Below are positions 18,481-25,773 of a DNA stretch of 64,000 bases, in pieces. Every line of letters begins with the position of its first letter. The first letter of the stretch is position 1. The notes beneath the pieces are model-generated. The model made no database searches and was not told where the DNA came from. It was given only the letters and a program-made list of their open reading frames with translations. This DNA is from Ovoidimarina sp038744785 (GTDB lineage Bacteria; Pseudomonadota; Alphaproteobacteria; Rhodobacterales; Rhodobacteraceae): positions 1 through 64,000 of the forward strand of contig JBCDLX010000018.1 of NCBI GenBank assembly GCA_038744785.1, given 5' to 3'. The position numbers were made by a program, and so were the translations under genes.

Positions 18481-18564
18481 ACATATTTGCTACGTAGCTA
18501 TCTTATGGGACGGGAAGCGCGTTCCACGGCATGGTGCGCGGCCCCGTTCTTACGGGAGAGAATC

Positions 18565-20481
18565 TTGGGCAACGCACGCAACATAGCCTTCTGGGTCGTT
18601 CTATTTCTTTTGATCCTGGCGCTATTCAACCTGTTTTCGGGTGGCCAATCGACGATTTCTTCGCGCTCGATCAGCTATTCCGAGTTCGTAGAGGCAGTCG
18701 ATGCGGGTGACGTATCGACGGTGACGCTTGATGGTGAGCGGGTGATGTTCCGCGACGCGGACGGTAACGACTATGTGACAATCCAGCCCGAGGGCGCCGA
18801 CATCACCACACGGTTGATTGAACAGGGCGTGACGGTGAATGCCAGACCGCAAGAGCAATCGGGCTTCACGACCGTTCTGATGACTTTCCTGCCGTTCATC
18901 ATCCTGATCGGAGTTTGGATCTATTTCATGAACCGGATGCAGGGTGGCGGACGCGGCGGCGCGATGGGATTTGGTAAGTCCAAAGCCAAGCTCCTGACCG
19001 AGAAACACGGCCGTGTGACGTTTGACGATGTTGCCGGGATCGATGAGGCCAAAGAAGATCTGGAAGAGATTGTCGAATTCCTGCGTAACCCGCAGAAATT
19101 CTCGCGCCTTGGCGGCAAGATTCCCAAAGGCGCCCTGCTTGTAGGTCCGCCAGGGACCGGTAAGACACTGCTGGCCCGGGCGGTCGCGGGCGAAGCTGGT
19201 GTGCCGTTCTTTACTATTTCGGGATCTGACTTTGTCGAAATGTTCGTTGGCGTCGGCGCAAGCCGCGTGCGCGATATGTTCGAACAAGCCAAGAAGAATG
19301 CCCCCTGTATTGTGTTCATCGACGAGATTGACGCGGTCGGCCGGTCACGCGGCGTTGGCTATGGCGGCGGCAACGACGAACGCGAGCAGACGTTGAACCA
19401 GTTGCTGGTGGAGATGGACGGGTTCGAAGCCAACGAAGGGATCATCATCGTCGCGGCCACAAACCGTCCCGACGTGTTGGATCCCGCACTTCTGCGGCCG
19501 GGTCGCTTTGACCGCCAGGTCCAGGTTCCGAACCCGGACATCAAAGGGCGTGACAAGATTTTGGGCGTTCATGCGCGCAAGGTGCCGCTTGGTCCGGATG
19601 TCGATTTGCGTATTATTGCCCGCGGGACCCCCGGTTTCTCGGGCGCCGATCTGGCCAACCTGGTCAACGAATCTGCTTTGATGGCGGCGCGCGTGGGTCG
19701 TCGTTTTGTTACGATGGAGGATTTCGAGAACGCAAAAGACAAGGTTATGATGGGGGCCGAGCGTCGGTCGATGGTCATGACCGAAGACGAAAAGAAGCTG
19801 ACGGCTTACCACGAAGCTGGCCACGCGGTCGTCGGTCTGAACGTTCCGCAGCACGATCCAATCCACAAAGCCACAATCATTCCACGGGGACGCGCGTTGG
19901 GGCTGGTACTTTCGTTGCCGGAACGCGACCAGTTGTCGGTCACGCTGACCAAATACAAATCCAAGATTGCGATGGCGATGGGCGGACGCGTCGCTGAAGA
20001 ATTGATCTTCGGAAAAGAGAATGTGACCTCTGGCGCGGCGTCCGATATTCAGCAAGTGTCCAAGATTGCGCGCGCCATGGTGACGCAGTTTGGCTTTGCC
20101 GAGGAACTCGGCTATGTCGATTACGCAAATGAGCAGCAGTCTTATCTTGGCGCCTACCAGGGTGGCTCGGCCCATTCTGATGAAATGCAAAAGCGCATTG
20201 ACGCCAAGGTCAAGGAACTGGTCGACGAAGGTTACGAGACTGCAAAGCGCATTTTGACTGAGAAAGCCGACGATCTGGAACGGTTGGCGCAAGGTCTTCT
20301 GGAGTACGAAACGCTTACCGGCAGCGAGATCACTCGGGTTATGGCCGGGGAACCATTGAACCGGGGCGACGACGAAGACGTGCCGCCCTCGGGGAACGCG
20401 TCGTCCGTGACCGCCATTCCTAAAACCAAACCGCGCTCAAAGCCAAGTGGCGACGGCCCGATGGAACCGGAACCGACCTAA
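18565..20481 (+). CDS. ftsH: ATP-dependent zinc metalloprotease FtsH
   Basis: FtsH is a membrane-anchored AAA+ protease that degrades misfolded membrane proteins and short-lived regulators. Two membrane helices flank a periplasmic domain (about 5-24 and 105-127). The AAA domain has Walker A GPPGTGKT, Walker B IVFIDEIDAVG and the SRH with two Arg residues (PALLRPGRFDRQ). The zinc site is HEAGH in TAYHEAGHAVVG. I place the start at TTG 18565 (LGNARNIAFWVVLF), preceded by GGGAG with a 6-base spacer. This gives 638 residues, the usual alphaproteobacterial length. The in-frame ATG at 18487 adds 26 unrelated residues. A strong terminator follows. Confidence 0.96.
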   Translation: MGNARNIAFWVVLFLLILALFNLFSGGQSTISSRSISYSEFVEAVDAGDVSTVTLDGERVMFRDADGNDYVTIQPEGADITTRLIEQGVTVNARPQEQSGFTTVLMTFLPFIILIGVWIYFMNRMQGGGRGGAMGFGKSKAKLLTEKHGRVTFDDVAGIDEAKEDLEEIVEFLRNPQKFSRLGGKIPKGALLVGPPGTGKTLLARAVAGEAGVPFFTISGSDFVEMFVGVGASRVRDMFEQAKKNAPCIVFIDEIDAVGRSRGVGYGGGNDEREQTLNQLLVEMDGFEANEGIIIVAATNRPDVLDPALLRPGRFDRQVQVPNPDIKGRDKILGVHARKVPLGPDVDLRIIARGTPGFSGADLANLVNESALMAARVGRRFVTMEDFENAKDKVMMGAERRSMVMTEDEKKLTAYHEAGHAVVGLNVPQHDPIHKATIIPRGRALGLVLSLPERDQLSVTLTKYKSKIAMAMGGRVAEELIFGKENVTSGAASDIQQVSKIARAMVTQFGFAEELGYVDYANEQQSYLGAYQGGSAHSDEMQKRIDAKVKELVDEGYETAKRILTEKADDLERLAQGLLEYETLTGSEITRVMAGEPLNRGDDEDVPPSGNASSVTAIPKTKPRSKPSGDGPMEPEPT

Positions 20482-20485
20482 GGAG

Positions 20486-20513
20486 AAACGCCGCCCCTTC
20501 AGGCGGCGTTTTT
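20486..20513 (+). terminator. Rho-independent terminator after ftsH
   Basis: A 10-bp perfect stem AAACGCCGCC/GGCGGCGTTT (20486-20495 with 20502-20511) with a 6-base loop runs into a short T tract. It begins five bases after the ftsH stop and closes the tol-tilS-ftsH transcription unit. Confidence 0.85.
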
Positions 20514-20628
20514 CATTTGCGGCCTGTGTTCACGCTGGTCGGCAACAGATCGCGCGCGACGAAACCCGGTCTTGCGTGCCCACCAAATTCGGGCAACCTT
20601 TCCGCGTGTCCCCACGCCGGAGCTGTTT

Positions 20629-21210
20629 TTGCCTGCCCTAAAGCCCACGGAACATGTCGCCACGATCCGCTGGCTCGGCCGTGTGCCTGACCGTGCAACG
20701 TCCCTTGTGGCGATCCCGATCCAAAGCGCCCAACTCTCCTTTGGGGGATTTCAAGGCGAGGCACATGCAGGGCTGACACGGCCCTCTTGTTCGCGTGTTC
20801 GCGCGTTACATGCTGTCGGCACTGAAATCGCGAACACACGACAACTGAGTATTGTTTCAGTCGAAGAATTAGAGGCGATTGCGCATGCAATGGGTATTGA
20901 TCGACTGGCCCCTTCGCTTGTGGGGGCTTCCATGATGCTGGAGGGCCTGCCCGACTTTACCCACTTGCCACCTTCATCGCGCCTACAATCCGAGGACGGC
21001 GCAACGCTTGTCGTCGATATGGAAAACCGATCCTGTCATCTGCCCGCCGCACCGATTAACGAGGAAGGGCCCGGAAACGGCGATCTGTTTCGTGCCGCCG
21101 CAAATGGACGCCGGGGCGTAACCGCATGGGTCGAACGCCAAGGTGAATTGCGCGTGGGCGGCACGATGCGGCTCTTTGTTCCCGACCAACCGACCTGGCA
21201 GAACGCCTGA
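20629..21210 (+). CDS. MOSC-domain protein (possible molybdenum-cofactor sulfurase-like)
   Basis: The product looks like a small stand-alone MOSC domain: GDEAH-like start (QGEAHAGLTRPSCSRV), then ISIV-type strand (RQLSIVSVEELEAIAHAMGI) and a conserved late Cys in VDMENRSCHLP. MOSC proteins carry sulfur on a Cys or act on Moco-dependent substrates; the specific reaction here is unknown. I prefer the TTG at 20629, which has GGAG six bases upstream and gives 193 residues. The ATG at 20572 would add 19 residues and start closer to the terminator. It is probably transcribed alone, ahead of fhs. Confidence 0.75.
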   Translation: MPALKPTEHVATIRWLGRVPDRATSLVAIPIQSAQLSFGGFQGEAHAGLTRPSCSRVRALHAVGTEIANTRQLSIVSVEELEAIAHAMGIDRLAPSLVGASMMLEGLPDFTHLPPSSRLQSEDGATLVVDMENRSCHLPAAPINEEGPGNGDLFRAAANGRRGVTAWVERQGELRVGGTMRLFVPDQPTWQNA

Positions 21211-21317
21211 ATCAGTGCACCGCCGCATCCGGAACGCGACATGTCGGAAACCGCCGTGTCGCGCCATGCCCGCCGGGTCTATAGGCGTGACAGCCCTTCA
21301 GCCCTAAGGAACCCGAA

Positions 21318-22994
21318 ATGGCCGTCAAATCCGATATCGAAATCGCCCGCGAAGCCACGAAACGCCCAATCCAAGAGATCGGCGCGAAGATCGGCATCGG
21401 GTCGGACGATCTTCTGCCCTATGGCCACGACAAGGCAAAGATCTCGCAGGACTTCATCGAAAGCACGCGGGCGCGCGAAAACGGTAAGTTGATCCTGGTT
21501 ACTGCGATCAATCCCACTCCGGCGGGCGAGGGCAAGACGACGACCACCGTGGGTCTTGGTGACGGTCTGAACAAAATCGGCAAGAATGCGATGATCTGCA
21601 TCCGTGAGGCATCGCTCGGGCCGAACTTTGGGATGAAAGGCGGCGCGGCCGGTGGTGGCTATGCGCAGGTCGTTCCCATGGAAGAGATGAATTTGCACTT
21701 TACCGGTGATTTCCATGCGATCACGTCGGCGCACAACCTTTTGTCGGCTATGATCGACAATCACATCTACTGGGGCAACGAACAAGAGATCGACACCCGC
21801 CGCGTGGTATGGCGGCGCGTCCTGGATATGAACGACCGGGCGCTCCGCGACATCGTCACGTCGCTTGGTGGCGTTGCAAATGGGTTCCCGCGTCAGGCCG
21901 GGTTCGACATCACCGTCGCATCCGAGGTGATGGCGATCCTTTGTCTTGCTTCCGATCTGGCGGATCTGCAAACGCGCCTGGGCGATATGATCGTGGCCTA
22001 TCGGCGCGACCGTTCGCCGGTTTATGCCCGCGACATCAAGGCCGATGGGGCCATGACCGTGCTTCTGAAAGATGCCATGCAGCCCAACCTGGTGCAAACG
22101 CTGGAAAACAATCCCGCCTTCGTGCACGGTGGCCCATTTGCCAACATCGCCCATGGCTGTAACTCGGTGATTGCGACGACGACAGCGCTGAAGCTTGCTG
22201 ATTACGTTGTCACGGAGGCGGGCTTCGGCGCGGATCTGGGCGCTGAAAAGTTCATGAACATCAAATGCCGCAAGGCCGGCCTTGCCCCCGATTGTGTGGT
22301 TCTGGTCGCAACCGTACGGGCGATGAAGATGAACGGTGGTGTCGCAAAGGCAGACCTTGGGACAGAGAACGTCGAGGCGGTTAGGGCCGGTTGTGCCAAC
22401 CTTGGCCGCCATATCGAGAATGTAAAATCCTTCGGCGTGCCGGTTGTCGTCGCGATCAACCACTTTATCACCGATACGGACGCCGAAGTCGCGGCGGTCA
22501 AAGAGTTTGTGACCACGCAAGGATCGGAAGCCTATCTTTGCAAGCATTGGGCAGATGGCGGAGCGGGGATCACCGAGCTCGCCACCCGGGTTGCCGAGAT
22601 TGCGGACAAGGGCGAAGCAAATTTTGCGCCAATTTACCCCGACGACATGGGCTTGTTACAGAAAATCGAGACTGTCGCGAAACGGATCTACCGTGCGGAC
22701 GAGGTGCTGGCTGACCAGAAGATCCGGGATCAATTGAAGGCGTGGGAAGAACAAGGATACGGTAACCTGCCGGTCTGTATGGCCAAAACTCAGTACTCCT
22801 TTACGACGGATCCGAACCGCCGGGGTGCACCGGACGGACATTCGGTTCCGGTCCGGGAGGTCCGGCTGTCGGCCGGGGCGGGATTTGTCGTCGCGATCTG
22901 TGGAGAGATCATGACGATGCCGGGGCTGCCGCGCGTGCCCTCGGCCGAGTCGATCAAGCTAAATGCCGATGGCGACGTTGAAGGGCTGTTCTAG
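21318..22994 (+). CDS. fhs: Formate--tetrahydrofolate ligase
   Basis: This 558-residue enzyme makes 10-formyl-THF from formate, THF and ATP. The P-loop TPAGEGKTTTTVGLGDGL lies at about residues 65-82. Other conserved strings are REASLGPNFGMKGGAAGGGYAQVVPMEEMNLHFTGD (seen at about 95-130) and the C-terminal MTMPGLPRVPSAESI. The length is normal. Together with folD 640 bases downstream on the same strand it forms a C1-folate module, probably feeding purine synthesis and dissimilation of methylated compounds. Confidence 0.97.
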   Translation: MAVKSDIEIAREATKRPIQEIGAKIGIGSDDLLPYGHDKAKISQDFIESTRARENGKLILVTAINPTPAGEGKTTTTVGLGDGLNKIGKNAMICIREASLGPNFGMKGGAAGGGYAQVVPMEEMNLHFTGDFHAITSAHNLLSAMIDNHIYWGNEQEIDTRRVVWRRVLDMNDRALRDIVTSLGGVANGFPRQAGFDITVASEVMAILCLASDLADLQTRLGDMIVAYRRDRSPVYARDIKADGAMTVLLKDAMQPNLVQTLENNPAFVHGGPFANIAHGCNSVIATTTALKLADYVVTEAGFGADLGAEKFMNIKCRKAGLAPDCVVLVATVRAMKMNGGVAKADLGTENVEAVRAGCANLGRHIENVKSFGVPVVVAINHFITDTDAEVAAVKEFVTTQGSEAYLCKHWADGGAGITELATRVAEIADKGEANFAPIYPDDMGLLQKIETVAKRIYRADEVLADQKIRDQLKAWEEQGYGNLPVCMAKTQYSFTTDPNRRGAPDGHSVPVREVRLSAGAGFVVAICGEIMTMPGLPRVPSAESIKLNADGDVEGLF

Positions 22995-23150
22995 TTCACT
23001 GGCGCGTTTGGATTGGCGGCTGGTTGCGATGTGCAAACGATGGAACAATCCTGCGACCACGGGTAGGTCGCCGAAACGTGCTCGGGTGTTCCTTGCTGCC
23101 GTCGGCGCGCAACGTCTAGCATGGTCGGCACATCATTTGCCGGAGGCCCC

Positions 23151-23621
23151 ATGCGATACGTGATCTTCTTTGCCGCCCTGTTTTTTTCGTCCGTCACCTA
23201 CGCTGCCGAGCGGTATGCTGGCTACTACTTCCCGGGCATCACGTCCGAAGAGGTTTTTGACCGAACGATCATTGACGTGCCACCCCCAAGCAAAGAAGTA
23301 CGGGTCAGGTTCGTCAATACGATGACGCTGTCACAGCTTGATGCGCCAGAGCCACCGCGATTTGCGATCTTCGCCAAAGGGACCAACAGCGACACGTTGA
23401 TTATGACCGCGCTTGATGACGAGATCTTCAAGACGCTTTATCGCGCGCGTGCCCAGATGGCGCAGTTGACCGCCAGTATGCGCCAGACCGACTTTTTCCG
23501 CGAACTGAACCTTGATGTCGAAGGCACCTTTTTCGACATGCTCCAGATCATGAAATTCGACGACCTGGTCGTCACCGATGGCGAAACCTGGTCGCACCGG
23601 GTTGATTTCGTCAGGAACTGA
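23151..23621 (+). CDS. Small secreted protein of unknown function
   Basis: The product is about 156 residues from the ATG at 23151, which has GGAGG four bases upstream. The upstream ATG at 23121 lacks such a site. The N-terminus is a signal peptide (MRYVIFFAALFFSSVTYAAE), so the mature protein should be periplasmic. No catalytic motif is visible; there is one charged helix (LYRARAQMAQLTASMRQTDFF). It is located between fhs and folD, with only 16 bases between its stop and the folD GTG. It is therefore probably cotranscribed, but a role in C1 metabolism is not supported by its sequence. Confidence 0.75.
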   Translation: MRYVIFFAALFFSSVTYAAERYAGYYFPGITSEEVFDRTIIDVPPPSKEVRVRFVNTMTLSQLDAPEPPRFAIFAKGTNSDTLIMTALDDEIFKTLYRARAQMAQLTASMRQTDFFRELNLDVEGTFFDMLQIMKFDDLVVTDGETWSHRVDFVRN

Positions 23622-23637
23622 GAAGGAAACCCGACCT

Positions 23638-24540
23638 GTGACTGCATCCATTATCGACGGCAAGGCATTTGCTGCGACCGTCCGCGAGAAAGTGGCGGCC
23701 CATGTGGCGGAACTGAAGGACGCGCATGGAATCGCACCCGGGCTTGCCGTGGTTCTGGTGGGCGAAGATCCCGCCAGTCAGGTCTATGTTCGCTCAAAGG
23801 GCAAACAGACCGTCGAGGTCGGCATGAAGTCCATCGAGCACAAGCTTGACGCTAACACGACCGAAGCCGACCTCTTGGCTCTGATAAAAACGCTGAACGA
23901 TGATCCAACGATCCACGGAATTCTGGTGCAATTGCCGTTGCCGGATCACCTGGATGCAGATCTGGTGATCAATTCAATCAATCCCGCGAAGGACGTTGAC
24001 GGATTTCATATCTCGAATGTGGGCCTGTTGGGTACGGGCCAAAAATCGATGGTTCCCTGCACACCTTTGGGCTGCCTTATGATGCTGCGGGACCTCCACG
24101 GAAACCTATCGGGGCTGGACGCGGTGGTCGTCGGGCGCTCGAACATCGTGGGCAAGCCTATGGCCCAGCTTCTTTTGGGTGACAGTTGCACCGTTACGAT
24201 TGCCCACAGCCGAACGAAGGATCTCCCGGACGTCGTGCGGCGCGCCGATATCGTTGTCGCTGCGGTAGGGCGACCAGAAATGGTGCTGGGTGAATGGATC
24301 AAACCCGGTGCGACAGTGATCGACGTGGGCATCAACCGGATTGACGCACCGGAGAAGGGTGAAGGAAAGACCCGGCTTGTTGGCGATGTCGCATTTGCAG
24401 GCGCTTCGGAGGTTGCGGGCGCAATCACGCCCGTGCCCGGAGGGGTGGGGCCGATGACGATTGCGTGCCTTTTGGCGAACACGCTAACCGCCTGTTGCCG
24501 GGCGAACGGCTTGGACGAGCCGGAGGGGCTGACCGCATAG
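23638..24540 (+). CDS. folD: Bifunctional methylenetetrahydrofolate dehydrogenase/cyclohydrolase FolD
   Basis: The 300-residue enzyme interconverts methylene-THF and 10-formyl-THF using NADP. Signature strings are YVRSKGKQ (catalytic Lys), GILVQLPLPDHLD, AKDVDGFH and the dinucleotide-binding VVVGRSNIVGKPMAQLL, all in the expected order. The start is the GTG at 23638 (VTASIIDGKAFA), with GAAGGAAA upstream. The in-frame ATG at 23578 lies inside the preceding gene and adds 20 unrelated residues. It is convergent with the thioesterase gene at 24609. Confidence 0.96.
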   Translation: MTASIIDGKAFAATVREKVAAHVAELKDAHGIAPGLAVVLVGEDPASQVYVRSKGKQTVEVGMKSIEHKLDANTTEADLLALIKTLNDDPTIHGILVQLPLPDHLDADLVINSINPAKDVDGFHISNVGLLGTGQKSMVPCTPLGCLMMLRDLHGNLSGLDAVVVGRSNIVGKPMAQLLLGDSCTVTIAHSRTKDLPDVVRRADIVVAAVGRPEMVLGEWIKPGATVIDVGINRIDAPEKGEGKTRLVGDVAFAGASEVAGAITPVPGGVGPMTIACLLANTLTACCRANGLDEPEGLTA

Positions 24541-24608
24541 TCCCCGCGCGCGCGGCGCCTGACCGCGTTCCCCGGTAGTGTAGCCTTTGTTTGGGCTGCG
24601 AAATCGCA

Positions 24609-25058
24609 TCAGACAGACGCTGGCGCACCGGGCTGTGCCAGGACAGGAACCATGGTTCCGGTGAGCAAGGCCACGTGGCGACGAGTTTCCCCGAGCGCAT
24701 AGACATCTGATTGCACCACCACCAGACGCCGACCCGGTCGGATGACGCGACCGACCGCCACCAACCGGTCACCGGTTGCGGGCGCCAAGAGGTTGATCTT
24801 CATCTCGGCAGTGACCACCTCGGCCGCTTTGGGCATCAAGGTCAGTGCTGCGTATCCCGCTGCGCTGTCGCCAATCGAGAACGTCAAGCCCGCATGGGCA
24901 AAACCCTGTTGCTGCCCGGTCTCTGGTCGGATCGGGGCCTCGATCGTGCAAGAGCCCGCGGTTACTTCTGTGATCTTTGCGCCAAGCGTTGCCATCATCC
25001 CTTGGGCGGCAAAGCTTGCCTGAACCTTCGCGGCGATTTCAGGGTCAAGCTTGCTCAT
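24609..25058 (-). CDS. PaaI-family hotdog thioesterase
   Basis: The 149-residue acyl-CoA thioesterase-like protein has a hotdog core: QQQGFAHAGLTFSIGDSAAGYAAL, with the catalytic Asp in GDSAAG, and VVTAEMKINLLAPATGDRLVAVGRV. The start is the ATG at 25058, overlapping the end of the pdeM-like gene by four bases. The longer frame from 25232 would run back over that gene and has no homology-like content. Coupling to the DNA-repair genes upstream is positional; the substrate is unknown. Confidence 0.9.
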   Translation of the reverse strand: MSKLDPEIAAKVQASFAAQGMMATLGAKITEVTAGSCTIEAPIRPETGQQQGFAHAGLTFSIGDSAAGYAALTLMPKAAEVVTAEMKINLLAPATGDRLVAVGRVIRPGRRLVVVQSDVYALGETRRHVALLTGTMVPVLAQPGAPASV

Positions 25059-25735
25059 ACCGAGACCGCCCCGGCGCGCGGGACAGGCACGGCGCGTACC
25101 GTGTCGCCAAGAAGTGCAGCCTGCGCACCGCCCGGAAAAAGCCGGCTTAGCGCGGGATCCGTCCACAACAGCCCGCCTGTGTAGGTGCCGTAGGCTGGCA
25201 TGACTAGTCTCTCTGCATCCCACATAAAACAACGCCGTGATACCTTGCGCCCGCGCGCAATCAAACCGGCCTTGGGGTGGTAATGGCCTGATATCTCACC
25301 CGTAGCACTGTCCTGGGCGATGTGGCGGAAAACCAGAGGTCCGATTGACAGTTCGCCCAGATGCGTCCCGCCCAGATCCATCGGGCCGGGATCGTGGTTT
25401 CCCTCGATCCAGATCCAGCGTCGCCCGGCCTGAAGCCGTGCAATCCATAGCCGCACGTTCTCACTTAGCGCTTCGGCCGCCCGACGATCATCGAAGCTGT
25501 CCCCTAGACAGACAACAGTTCGGGCGTCTGTCGTATGAAGCTCGGCTTCCAGCCGGGCCAGCGTATCCTCGCATTCGTAAGGTGGGAGCATTGTGCCACT
25601 GCGCCGGGCGATGCGTTCGGACTTGCCCAGATGTAGGTCTGACACACAAAGAAGCGCCTCTTCGGTCCAGTATAGCGACCCGGACCCGGTTAGCGTCAGC
25701 TGCGCCCCGGCAAGTTCGATGACAACATCGTTCAT
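25055..25735 (-). CDS. pdeM: Ligase-associated DNA damage response endonuclease PdeM
   Basis: The 226-residue calcineurin-like phosphoesterase has its metal-binding motifs in order: CVSDLHLGKSERIARR (D-x-H), CLGDSFDD (GD), WIEGNHDPG (GNHD) and SGHYHPKA (GHxH). This set and the partner helicase match the PdeM subfamily, known from clusters with an Lhr-type helicase, an exonuclease and an ATP-dependent DNA ligase. It lies 38 bases downstream of the helicase gene and overlaps the thioesterase. The ligase and exonuclease partners are not present in this window. Confidence 0.88.
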   Translation of the reverse strand: MNDVVIELAGAQLTLTGSGSLYWTEEALLCVSDLHLGKSERIARRSGTMLPPYECEDTLARLEAELHTTDARTVVCLGDSFDDRRAAEALSENVRLWIARLQAGRRWIWIEGNHDPGPMDLGGTHLGELSIGPLVFRHIAQDSATGEISGHYHPKAGLIARGRKVSRRCFMWDAERLVMPAYGTYTGGLLWTDPALSRLFPGGAQAALLGDTVRAVPVPRAGAVSV

Positions 25736-25773
25736 GCTTCGTTCCTGCCAGTCCGCGTGTCAGTGCGCAAGCC

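Noticed and set aside
21279..22547. A 422-codon minus-strand frame
   Set aside because: Antisense shadow of fhs; the formate-THF ligase motifs are all on the plus strand.
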